Assembly: GCF_014646135.1 (NCBI RefSeq)
Contig: NZ_BMMW01000001.1
Span: 79,570 to 143,569 of the forward strand
Length of the DNA stretch: 64,000 nucleotides
Direction of reading: 5' to 3'
Source: Nocardia camponoti
GTDB lineage: Bacteria > Actinomycetota > Actinomycetes > Mycobacteriales > Mycobacteriaceae
The position numbers and the translations under genes were made by a program. How positions within the stretch are numbered: position 1 is the stretch's first letter; every line of letters starts with the position of its first letter. This document shows positions 37,486 through 45,162 of the stretch, piece after piece. The notes beneath the pieces were generated by a model, which searched no databases, was not told the origin of the DNA, and saw only the letters and a list, made by a program, of their open reading frames with translations.

Positions 37486-38232
37486 TTAGTCGGCGGCGAA
37501 CTTCGCGGCGATGTCGGCGGCGGTCACCTTCGCCAACTCAACGAAGAACGGCACTCGCTCGTCGATCATCAACGTCGCTGGCCCGCGCATGCCTAGCGCG
37601 AAGCGGCACGCACCTTGGGCGTCGAGGATCGGCACCCCGATTGTGCGGAAGCCCGGATCGAGTTCGCGGTCGTTAAACGCGTACCCCCGCTCGCGGGTGC
37701 GGGTGAGTTCGGCGCGCAGTTCCTCAGCCGACGACACCGAGCGTTCGGTGCCCTCTTCGTAAGGGAGCGAACGCAATTCGTCGTCATCGACGTCCGACCA
37801 GGCAAGCAGCGCCTTGCCGAGCGCGCTCGCGTGCAGGGGCAGGCGAACCCCTTGGAGCTCGTGCCCGTCGCTTTCGCGCCACCGACTCGTGCCGAGTAAG
37901 ACCGCGTGAATGCCCTGGCGAATCGCGACCGACCCCGTTGCGCCGGTGGTGGCCGCCAACTGCTCAAGGAACGGTTCGGCGAGGTAAATCCGATGCTGGC
38001 GGTAAGCGATCTGCCCGTACTCGGCCAGCGCCCCGCCCATGCGATAGCGGCTCGACGTCGCGTCCTTCTCCAAAAAGCCAGCCTGCACGAGCGCGCCAAG
38101 CAAGCGGTGCGTTGTGCTCACGGCCAGTCCCTGCGCACGCGCGACCTCCGAAACGCCGCGTTCCTCGCCGCCGCGAAAGCAGTCGAGGACCGAAAGGGCG
38201 CGGGTGACGGTCTGCACGCTGGACGATTCCAC
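37486..38232 (-). CDS. IclR-family regulator of the organosulfur operon
   Basis: This 248-residue IclR regulator has an N-terminal winged HTH (about 8-60, RALSVLDCF, EVARAQGLAVSTTHRLLGALVQAGFL) and a GAF-like effector domain with LPLHASALGKALLAW. It is divergent from the transporter operon. The 199-bp gap holds two copies of CTTTCCG-N5-CGGAAAG, strong candidates for its binding sites, one near its own start and one near the operon. It probably senses the imported organosulfur compound or a metabolite. The start is a GTG. Confidence 0.9.
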   Translation of the reverse strand: MESSSVQTVTRALSVLDCFRGGEERGVSEVARAQGLAVSTTHRLLGALVQAGFLEKDATSSRYRMGGALAEYGQIAYRQHRIYLAEPFLEQLAATTGATGSVAIRQGIHAVLLGTSRWRESDGHELQGVRLPLHASALGKALLAWSDVDDDELRSLPYEEGTERSVSSAEELRAELTRTRERGYAFNDRELDPGFRTIGVPILDAQGACRFALGMRGPATLMIDERVPFFVELAKVTAADIAAKFAAD

Positions 38233-38274
38233 CGTTTGAAATTAGCACAGGAAACGTCAGCGGCAGCCGCAAGC

Positions 38275-38293
38275 CTTTCCGATATGCGGAAAG
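38275..38293. promoter_or_regulatory. IclR operator site 1
   Basis: Perfect 7-bp dyad CTTTCCG-ATATG-CGGAAAG, 42 bp upstream of the iclR start. It matches site 2 in both arms and in spacer length; only the spacer sequence differs. Confidence 0.75.
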
Positions 38294-38339
38294 CAATGCG
38301 CCGCAAGCGCGGTAGACCCCGCGCTACCGTCTTGTCAAG

Positions 38340-38358
38340 CTTTCCGATCCACGGAAAG
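38340..38358. promoter_or_regulatory. IclR operator site 2
   Basis: Perfect 7-bp dyad CTTTCCG-ATCCA-CGGAAAG, 73 bp before the ATG of the binding-lipoprotein gene. The centres of the two sites are 65 bp apart, about six helical turns, which would allow cooperative binding or looping. Confidence 0.75.
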
Positions 38359-38431
38359 GCATACCTCGTTTGTCACCGTCTTCGCTTCTACGGTGCTCCT
38401 AGTCGTAAACATCGTTCGAACAGGAGCATCC

Positions 38432-39472
38432 ATGTCCCGCAGGTTGTCGACCTTCTCGCGAGTCGCGTTCGCACTCGCCCCTGTCGTCGCGCTTGTCGCG
38501 GCCTGTGGCTCCGGCTCGACGCCCGGCTCCAGCGCCAACGAGCCAACGATCGTGCTCAAGGTCGCCGACCCCGGCAACAGTGGCGCGCTCGCGGTCGGCA
38601 AACGGGATGGCACCTTTGATGCCGCGTTGAAGTCCCTCGGCGCGAAAGTGCAGTGGGTCAACATCACGCCCGGCTTCAGCTCGAACCTGAAGTTGTTCAA
38701 CACCGGCGAACTCGACGTGTCCGGCGCGGCGTTCAGCCCTGTTGTTGGTGCGCTGTCGAAGGACGTCGGCGTCAAGATCGTCGCCGTCGCCGACCCCGCT
38801 GGTCTCGACCAGGCGGGCATCATCGTGAACCCGGATTCGGGAATCACGTCGGTCGCCGGGCTGGTAGGCAAGCGCGTCGCGGTGAACCCGGCGGGCAAGG
38901 GCGAATACATCACGCTCAAGGCGTTGCAGTCGGCCGGTGTTCCGGCAGACAAGGTCACGCGAGTTCCGTTGCAGCAGAAGGACGCCGCGTCGGCCTTCGC
39001 GACCGGCAAGGTCGACGCGTGGGCCTCGTTCCTCGTGCCGTACCAGGAGGCTAAAGCCGCTGGTGCCCGCGAGATCGTGACCGAGGGGTCGATCGGCTCC
39101 AAGGACAACACCGTCGTCGTTTTCCGTACCGAGGTACTTGACAAGCACCCCGCCGTCGCCGCGAAATACCTTGAGGTACTTCAGGGTTTGACCGCGAAGC
39201 AGAAGGCGTCGCCCGCTGATTTCGAGAATGTTTTCGACAAGACCGGCCCGCGCGCACTGTCCGGTGACCGCCTCGCCGACGCGATCAAGGTTGGCGGCCA
39301 GGTGACGATTCCCCGCCTGCCACGCGAAGCCGACTCCGTCGCGCTCGGTGACGTCGTGAACGTCTTCGCCGACAACGGCGTGATCAAGAATCGCATCACC
39401 GCGGCCGACATTTTCTACGACCTCAAAGCCAAGCTGAACGCCGAACAGCTTGCCGCAGTGAAGGAAAAGTAG
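38432..39472 (+). CDS. ABC transporter substrate-binding lipoprotein (sulfonate type)
   Basis: This 346-residue lipoprotein has lipobox VAAC (Cys25) after a hydrophobic signal. It is a SsuA/TauA/NMT1-family binding protein: the mature part has LKVADPGNSGALAVGKRDG, WVNITPGFSSNLKLFNTGELDVSGAAFSP and DPAGLDQAGIIVNPDSGI, as in sulfonate and nitrate binders. CAGGAG lies upstream of the ATG; an in-frame extension to 38393 crosses the promoter region. It is the first gene of the operon, behind two IclR sites. The permease follows after 1 nt. The ligand is inferred from the desulfurization genes downstream. Confidence 0.88.
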   Translation: MSRRLSTFSRVAFALAPVVALVAACGSGSTPGSSANEPTIVLKVADPGNSGALAVGKRDGTFDAALKSLGAKVQWVNITPGFSSNLKLFNTGELDVSGAAFSPVVGALSKDVGVKIVAVADPAGLDQAGIIVNPDSGITSVAGLVGKRVAVNPAGKGEYITLKALQSAGVPADKVTRVPLQQKDAASAFATGKVDAWASFLVPYQEAKAAGAREIVTEGSIGSKDNTVVVFRTEVLDKHPAVAAKYLEVLQGLTAKQKASPADFENVFDKTGPRALSGDRLADAIKVGGQVTIPRLPREADSVALGDVVNVFADNGVIKNRITAADIFYDLKAKLNAEQLAAVKEK

Positions 39473-39473
39473 C

Positions 39474-40289
39474 GTGACCACGCTGGAGTTAGCGCCGCCG
39501 CGTGCGCGGGTGGTGCGCGCGCGGCCCCGGTGGCTGTCACTGTCGTTGCGCGCACTACTGCCAGCGCTGCTCGTTGTCGGCTGGTGGGCGGGCACGGCGA
39601 GCGGCGCGATCTCGCCTCGCGTGATCGCTGGACCCAGCGCGGTGTGGTCGGCGTTTACCGAACTTGGTCGCAGCGGCCAACTGTGGGACTTCGCCACCGC
39701 CTCGTTCGGTCGCGCGGCGGCTGGCGTGGCGGTCGGGGTCGCGATCGGCCTCACGCTTGGTCTCGCGTCAGGTTTGTCGAGTCTCGGTGAGGAACTGCTT
39801 GATTCGACGTTGCAGATCGTGCGGGCGGTGCCGTTCCTCGCGCTGGTTCCGCTGTTCATCGCGTGGTTCGGCATCGATGAGGGCTACAAGATCGCGTTGA
39901 TCGCGGTCGCGACCGTGGCCCCGATGTACGCCTACACCTACCTCGGCGTGCGCAACGTCGATCGCAAAATAGTCGAAGCCGCAAGGAGTTTCGGCCTCAC
40001 CGGACCGCGACTTGTCGGCGAGGTTATCATCCCGTCGGCACTGCCCGGCATTCTAATGGCGCTGCGGGTGTGCTTGTCGATCAGCATCACCGCGCTCATC
40101 GCCGCCGAACAGGTCGGCACCCGCGAAGGCGTCGGCTACCTGGTCACCTTGGCCCAGGAATACAACCGCACCGACTACATGGTGTTGTGCGTTGTCCTTT
40201 ACGCGCTGCTTGGTCTGGTGTTTGACGTACTCGTTCGGCTCGTTGAGCGATTCGCGATGCCGTGGCGGAAACAGGTGGCGATCCGATGA
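39474..40289 (+). CDS. ABC transporter permease (SsuC-like)
   Basis: This 271-residue inner-membrane permease of the BPD-type family has about six helices. The EAA-type cytoplasmic loop reads EAARSFGLTGPRLVGEVIIPSALPGILMALR (about 170-200), and IAEQVGTREGVGYLV near the C-terminus is typical of SsuC/TauC. It works as a homodimer with the ATPase encoded next. The GTG start is 1 nt after the lipoprotein stop, and the stop overlaps the ATPase ATG by 4 nt. Confidence 0.92.
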   Translation: MTTLELAPPRARVVRARPRWLSLSLRALLPALLVVGWWAGTASGAISPRVIAGPSAVWSAFTELGRSGQLWDFATASFGRAAAGVAVGVAIGLTLGLASGLSSLGEELLDSTLQIVRAVPFLALVPLFIAWFGIDEGYKIALIAVATVAPMYAYTYLGVRNVDRKIVEAARSFGLTGPRLVGEVIIPSALPGILMALRVCLSISITALIAAEQVGTREGVGYLVTLAQEYNRTDYMVLCVVLYALLGLVFDVLVRLVERFAMPWRKQVAIR

Positions 40290-41023
40290 CATCGGTATTG
40301 GTGAAAACAGACACACCCGTTGCGGTTTCGATTAACGGATTGCGAAAGTCCTTCGGCGAGAAGACTGTTCTCGCTGGCATCGACCTAGAAATCCGACGCG
40401 GCGAGTTCGTTGTCCTGCTCGGGCCGAGTGGCACCGGCAAGACCACACTGCTTCGACTGCTCACCGGACTCGAAATTCCGGATGGCGGTGAGGTTCTGGT
40501 GCCATCGCGCCGCACGACCGTCTACCAGGAACCGCGCCTGATCCCGTCGAAGCGCGTGCTGCCGAATGTGGTTGTCGGGTTGCGGCGCGGCAAAGTGACA
40601 CAAGAAGCCGGGTTGCGTGCGCTCGCCGAAGTCCAGCTCGACGGCAAAGCGCGACAGTGGCCCGCGACGCTGTCGGGTGGCGAAGCGCAGCGGGCCGCGT
40701 TGGCACGTGCCCTGGTCCGCGAACCCGAATTGCTGCTGCTTGACGAGCCGTTCGCCGCGCTCGACGCCCTCACCCGGCTGCGAATGCAAGACCTCGTCGG
40801 CGACCTCGTCGCACGACATCAACCTGCCGTGCTCATGGTCACCCACGACGTCGACGAAGCCATTCGCCTCGCCGACCGGGTGATCATCCTCGACAACGGC
40901 CGCTTCGCCATCGACGAACCCATCGCGCTTCCGCGCCCCCGCGACCACGCCGATGCCGAAACCCTGCGCTACCGAACGCGTTTCCTCGCCCAGTTGGGCG
41001 TTGACACAAGGAGCAAGTCATGA
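40286..41023 (+). CDS. ABC transporter ATPase (SsuB-like)
   Basis: This 245-residue ATPase has Walker A GPSGTGKTT, Q-loop VYQEPRLIPSK, signature LSGGEAQR, Walker B LLLLDEPFAALD and H-loop THDVDEAI. It is of the nitrate/sulfonate/taurine subfamily. The ATG at 40286 is chosen because it overlaps the permease stop as ATGA; an in-frame extension to 40262 would run into the permease. It overlaps the DszB-like gene by 4 nt at its end. Confidence 0.93.
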   Translation: MTSVLVKTDTPVAVSINGLRKSFGEKTVLAGIDLEIRRGEFVVLLGPSGTGKTTLLRLLTGLEIPDGGEVLVPSRRTTVYQEPRLIPSKRVLPNVVVGLRRGKVTQEAGLRALAEVQLDGKARQWPATLSGGEAQRAALARALVREPELLLLDEPFAALDALTRLRMQDLVGDLVARHQPAVLMVTHDVDEAIRLADRVIILDNGRFAIDEPIALPRPRDHADAETLRYRTRFLAQLGVDTRSKS

Positions 41024-42045
41024 CTGAGACCCTCTGGTACACCCGCTGCCCCGTGCCGACCGCCAGCGGTCTCGCGCACAGCCTCGGCTGGCTTGGCGAC
41101 ACCGCCGACGACGCAGGCCTTGAGTTCGGCGTCTTGCAGGACGCGGGCCCCGAGCTGGCTGGGCACCACTTCCTGCACGACCTGTCGGGGTTGATTCGCG
41201 AAGGCGGCAACGTGCCCGCGATCGCGGCGCGCGCGCAGGGTTCGCCGACCCGCCTTATTGGCCTGACCTGGATCGATGAGGCGCAGGCGATTCTCGTCGG
41301 CCCCGATTCGACGGTCGACGGACCGGCTGCGCTGGAGGGGTTGCGGATCGGCGTGCCCGCGTGGGCCGACGATCAGGCGCGCAGCTTTCCCCGCGCGATG
41401 GCATTGCACGGTTTCGCGAACGCGCTGAAGCTGGCTGGCCTGACGCTCGCTGACGTGCGTGTCGTTGAGTTGGCGGTCGAGCGAAACCCGCAGGTGCGCA
41501 CTGAGATTCAGGATCAGCGTCGCTCGACCACCTGGGGTGTTGACGAGCTGCTTGCCGGCAAGGTCGACGCGATTTATGTGAAGGGCGCGCGGGCGCGGGA
41601 GGTCGCGATCGAGCACGGGTTGCGGATCGCGGTCGATTTGGACACCGCGACAACCAAGCGCGGTCGCGTGAACAACGGAACGCCGCGCCCGATCACCGTG
41701 CACGCTGACCTGCTGGAATCGCGCCCCGAAGTGGTCGTGGGGTTCCTCGCGCAGAGCTTGCGTGCCGCCGATTGGGCGGCGGGCAACCTCGACGGCGTGC
41801 GGGAAGTGTTCGCCCGCGAAACCCTTTCCGGCCCAAGCGGAGTCATCGCGGCATACGGCGAGGATTTCCACCGTGGGCTGCACCCGTCGCTGTCAGAAGA
41901 GCGCGTCGAGCTGCTTGGCGTGCAGAAGCAGTTCCTCTACACCCACGGTTTCCTGGCCGCCGACTTCGACCTGGACGCGTGGGTCGCGGCCGAGCCGCTT
42001 GAGCGCGCACGGGAAATCGTTGCGGCAGAGAGGGTTTCGGCATGA
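41020..42045 (+). CDS. DszB-like sulfinate desulfinase
   Basis: This 341-residue protein has the SsuA/NMT1 binding-protein fold but no signal peptide, so it is cytosolic. It follows the pattern of DszB, the desulfinase that releases sulfite in the 4S dibenzothiophene pathway. The nucleophile motif is YTRCPVPT (Cys10, equal to DszB Cys27 in SNCPVPN). His50, Arg60 and Gly63 keep the same spacing as DszB His60, Arg70 and Gly73. The C-terminal GEDFHRGLHPSL and QKQFLYTHGFL also parallel DszB. Plain homology searches may label it a transporter binding protein. It is coupled by ATGA overlaps to the ATPase and to the 38-codon ORF. An aryl or alkyl sulfinate from the downstream monooxygenases is the likely substrate. 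Confidence 0.82.
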   Translation: MTETLWYTRCPVPTASGLAHSLGWLGDTADDAGLEFGVLQDAGPELAGHHFLHDLSGLIREGGNVPAIAARAQGSPTRLIGLTWIDEAQAILVGPDSTVDGPAALEGLRIGVPAWADDQARSFPRAMALHGFANALKLAGLTLADVRVVELAVERNPQVRTEIQDQRRSTTWGVDELLAGKVDAIYVKGARAREVAIEHGLRIAVDLDTATTKRGRVNNGTPRPITVHADLLESRPEVVVGFLAQSLRAADWAAGNLDGVREVFARETLSGPSGVIAAYGEDFHRGLHPSLSEERVELLGVQKQFLYTHGFLAADFDLDAWVAAEPLERAREIVAAERVSA

Positions 42046-42158
42046 GTGCGCTGCATCAGGGGCGTCGGCTCCTCGGACAGCGTCCCACGGCGCACATCGC
42101 CGCAGCCGCGCGCTCGGGCGTGAGCGTCCTCGGGCGGATCGAACGAGGTGTCGCATGA
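42042..42158 (+). CDS. 38-codon coupled small ORF
   Basis: This small ORF starts at the ATG inside the ATGA that ends the DszB-like gene, and its own stop forms another ATGA with the start of the first monooxygenase. It thus fills exactly the space between them. The predicted peptide is very basic (about seven Arg/His in 38), lacks Cys and has no membrane helix; it begins MSALHQGRR and ends RIERGVA. It may be a real small protein, or a translational bridge that keeps ribosomes moving to the monooxygenase. I know of no family for it. Confidence 0.55.
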   Translation: MSALHQGRRLLGQRPTAHIAAAARSGVSVLGRIERGVA

Positions 42159-43249
42159 CGACGTTTCACTGGCGACTCCCCACGCGCGGTGATGGTCGAC
42201 GTGCCAACCCCGCCCTGCGCGGGCGCGGCGGGTTCGGGCCTGCTGCGCCCACCACTATCGCCACTGACCTGCGCCCCGGCGTGTTCGGCCCCTTCGATGA
42301 CCTCGCGCAGGTCGTCAACGCCGCCGAACTCGGCGGCTTCGACGGCGTGCTCGCGCCCTACGATCCGCTCGGCGAAGAATCCTGGATTGTCGCCGGGGCC
42401 GCGCTGCGTGCCACCCGATACAGCCGCGTCACGGTCGAGTTCCAGCCCGCGTTCGGCACGCCCGTTTACGCGGCGAAGGTCTCGGCGACGCTGCAACGGC
42501 ACTCGGCTGGTCGCCTGAACTGGCGCATCGCGGTCGAGACCGACGAAGCCGAAGCCCGCAATCGCGGCGACCGCGTCACCGGTGATGCCCGCTACGCGCG
42601 CGCCAAGGAATTCCTGACCGTCGCACGTGGCGTGTGGAACGAAACCGATGTTGCGGCAGCAGGTTTCGCGGGCACTGGATTCGATTACGCGGGCGAGTAC
42701 TACAACGCGATCGACGGTGGATTCCGCGGCATCCTGTCGGGCATTCCGTTCCCAACGGTGTACCTGTCCGGCACCTCGTCAGCGGCACTCGACCTGTCAG
42801 CGCAGGCAGGCGACGTCCACGTCTTCACCGAGCAGCGCGACGGAATCGACTCGCTCGCAACAGATCTCACCGAGCGCGCGACCAAAGCAGGCCGCGACGT
42901 GAGGCTCGCACTCGAACTGCCCATCATCGCCCGCGAAACCGAAGCCGAAGCATGGGCGCGGGTGGAACGCCAGTGGGGCGAACTCGACCGCCCCGACGCG
43001 GCCAACGATCACCGGCTAGACAGCACCCGCTGGGCTGGCTTTGCCGCGCTCGGCTACGACCAGCCGATCGGCCTCGTCGGCAGTTACGAGCAAGTCGCGC
43101 AACAACTCTCGCAGTACCAAGCGCTTGGCATCGACGAGTTCATCCTCGCGGGCCACCCGAACATCGAGGAAGTTCATCGGGCAGCCGAGCACCTCCTGTT
43201 CCTTGTCGACTCGAATCGCACCCTCGCCCGAGAGGAACTCACCGCATGA
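42155..43249 (+). CDS. SsuD-like FMNH2-dependent monooxygenase 1
   Basis: This 364-residue LLM-class monooxygenase has the SsuD N-terminus WRLPTRGDGRR (SsuD has FLPTHGDG). FQPAFGTPVYAAKVSATLQRHSAGRLNWRIAVE and LVGSYEQVAQQLSQYQALGIDEFILAGHP near the C-terminus are typical of alkanesulfonate monooxygenases. It should use reduced flavin from a reductase, none of which is seen in the operon. It could cleave a C-S bond of a sulfonate or sulfone and yield sulfite or a sulfinate. The ATG at 42155 is fixed by coupling to the small ORF and by the family start; the frame is open much further upstream only as a shadow. Confidence 0.88.
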   Translation: MTTFHWRLPTRGDGRRANPALRGRGGFGPAAPTTIATDLRPGVFGPFDDLAQVVNAAELGGFDGVLAPYDPLGEESWIVAGAALRATRYSRVTVEFQPAFGTPVYAAKVSATLQRHSAGRLNWRIAVETDEAEARNRGDRVTGDARYARAKEFLTVARGVWNETDVAAAGFAGTGFDYAGEYYNAIDGGFRGILSGIPFPTVYLSGTSSAALDLSAQAGDVHVFTEQRDGIDSLATDLTERATKAGRDVRLALELPIIARETEAEAWARVERQWGELDRPDAANDHRLDSTRWAGFAALGYDQPIGLVGSYEQVAQQLSQYQALGIDEFILAGHPNIEEVHRAAEHLLFLVDSNRTLAREELTA

Positions 43250-44418
43250 CCGTCGACGTCTACTGGCGCATCGGCATGGAAGGCGACCACGCCTCCCTGC
43301 GCACCCCGCGCCGCTACAACCGAGGCAACGCGGGCACCTACGGCCCCGGCAACATCGCCCCCGCGATTCGTGGTGGGGGACTGGATGATTACACCTACCT
43401 CGACCACGTCGCCGCCGTTGCGAAAGCATCGGAATCGGCCGGATTCCTCGGCGGGCTGCTCCCGTCGTTCCCGGTCACCGACGACCCGTGGGCGTTCGCC
43501 GCCGCACTCGCCGCCGAGACCAGCACCTACCGGTTCATGGTCGCCTTCCAGCCCGGCTTCCTGCACCCCGTGCAAGCCGCACGGATGTCGGCCAGTTTGC
43601 AACGCGCGACCAACGGTCGCCTGGTGTACAACATCATTTCCGGCGGTGGCGGCCCGGCCCAATTGTGGTGGGGCGACAAGGTTTCCCACGACGACCGGTA
43701 CGCGCGGACCAGCGAATTCCTCGACGTGCTGCGTGGCGTGTGGGACGGTGAACCGTTCGATCACGCTGGCCGCTTCTATCAAACCGAAGGTGCCGCGTTG
43801 CCGCCCGGACTGGCCGGTCAACCCTTCCCCGAGGTGTATTTCAGCGGGTCGTCCGGTGCGGCGGTGGCCGCTGCTGGCCGCCACGCCGACTACTACCTGT
43901 CTTGGCTTGAGCCCTTCGCTGACCTGCGCGCCAAGTTCGACGGGGTGCGGCGCAACGCGGAAACCCTCGGCCGCACACCGAAATTCGCGGTCCGCATCGA
44001 CATCGTCGCCCGCCACACCGAAGAAGCGGCATGGGCCGAGATCGAAAAGGGCTGGGCCTTCGTCGACCGCGATGCGGCTAATCGTGCGGCACAAGGGGAT
44101 TCGGTCGGCGCGGCGCGTATTTCGGGCTGGGTGCCCGAAACCATCACCGGCTACCGCGACCTCGAAGTCCAACCCAACGTCTGGTGCGGCTTCAGCCTGA
44201 TCCGTGGCGGCCCCGCCTTCGGCCTCGTCGGCAGCTACGAACAGGTCGCCCAACGTCTCGACGAACTGCTCGACCTCGGCGTCGACGCCTTCATCCTCGC
44301 GGGCAACCCGCACCTCGAAGAGGCCTACCGCGTCGGCGAGGAAGTCCTCCCGCTGCTTGGCCGTTCCCGCTTCACCCAACCTGACGCCCCCGCTTCCGTC
44401 CTCGCGACCGCACGTTAG
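43246..44418 (+). CDS. SsuD-like FMNH2-dependent monooxygenase 2
   Basis: This 390-residue SsuD-family enzyme is a paralogue of the preceding gene. It has VYWRIGMEGDHASLR at the N-terminus, FMVAFQPGFLHPVQAARMSASLQRATNGRL, WWGDKVSHDDRYART and LVGSYEQVAQRLDELLDLGVDAFILAGNP. The start overlaps the previous stop by ATGA. Two different SsuD-type enzymes next to a desulfinase suggest two successive oxidations of one sulfur compound, as DszC and DszA do, or two substrates of different size. The precise order cannot be read from sequence. Confidence 0.88.
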   Translation: MTVDVYWRIGMEGDHASLRTPRRYNRGNAGTYGPGNIAPAIRGGGLDDYTYLDHVAAVAKASESAGFLGGLLPSFPVTDDPWAFAAALAAETSTYRFMVAFQPGFLHPVQAARMSASLQRATNGRLVYNIISGGGGPAQLWWGDKVSHDDRYARTSEFLDVLRGVWDGEPFDHAGRFYQTEGAALPPGLAGQPFPEVYFSGSSGAAVAAAGRHADYYLSWLEPFADLRAKFDGVRRNAETLGRTPKFAVRIDIVARHTEEAAWAEIEKGWAFVDRDAANRAAQGDSVGAARISGWVPETITGYRDLEVQPNVWCGFSLIRGGPAFGLVGSYEQVAQRLDELLDLGVDAFILAGNPHLEEAYRVGEEVLPLLGRSRFTQPDAPASVLATAR

Positions 44419-44433
44419 AAAGAGCGAAAACCC

Positions 44434-45162
44434 ATGACTACCACCGAAACTCGTCCCGTCGAGCTCGACGATGCGACAACCACCTTCATCGCCGACGCCA
44501 CCCGCGCCGCCGAAACCGCCTTCCGCGTATTCCGCGAAACCGGCACCGTGACCGGAAACGGCACCGTCAATTTCGTCGAGCGTATCCCCGGCAAGGAACT
44601 CGCCATCGCGCTCAACGCGCCCGGCCCGTGGGCCGAGAACCAGGCCGTCGAACCCGTTGTCGCCACCTTCGACGGCGACGTCGTCTCCGGCACCGGCTCG
44701 GCAGGCTTCGTCACCGGCTACGCCAAGGTCTTCCGCGCGCACCCCGAGATCACCTCGGTCGTGCACGTGCACAGCCCGTGGCTCGGCGGCTGGGCGCAGA
44801 CCCACCGCACGCTGCCCATCCGCTACGCCGCGTCGCAGCGCCTCACCCTGTCGCGCGAGATTCCGCCGCACATCGACCGCACCATCGGCGCTGGCGACTT
44901 CATCCTCGACCGCCTCGAATCCGACCCGCACCTGGTCGCGATTTTCGAAGCCAACGGTGGCGCCAACGTGATCGGCCGCGACGGGCTGCTTGAGCTGGCG
45001 AAGTTCGTCGTGCTCCTCGAAGAGGGCGCGCAGTACCAGGCGATCGCCGAAACACTTGGTGGCTCAGTCGAATTCGATCCGTCGAACCTGGCGGTGCAGT
45101 GGAAGCGCAGCGGGCTCGCTGACGAAGCGCGTCGCCTCGGCCTGATCGGGGACGCCCGATGA
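44434..45162 (+). CDS. class II aldolase/adducin-like protein
   Basis: This 242-residue protein has the class II aldolase/adducin fold. The metal-binding HxH is visible in VVHVHSPWLGGWAQ; the third histidine expected in the C-terminal part is not obvious, so activity as a fuculose-phosphate-type aldolase is unsure. Residues about 160-205 continue the fold (FEANGGANVIGRDGLLELAKFV). GAAAGAG precedes the ATG, 15 nt after the second monooxygenase. A role in handling the carbon skeleton left after desulfurization is possible. Confidence 0.75.
   Translation: MTTTETRPVELDDATTTFIADATRAAETAFRVFRETGTVTGNGTVNFVERIPGKELAIALNAPGPWAENQAVEPVVATFDGDVVSGTGSAGFVTGYAKVFRAHPEITSVVHVHSPWLGGWAQTHRTLPIRYAASQRLTLSREIPPHIDRTIGAGDFILDRLESDPHLVAIFEANGGANVIGRDGLLELAKFVVLLEEGAQYQAIAETLGGSVEFDPSNLAVQWKRSGLADEARRLGLIGDAR

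Noticed and set aside
41020..42045. Calling this gene a plain ABC transporter binding protein
   Set aside because: No signal peptide or lipobox, and the DszB catalytic residues are conserved at the same spacing.
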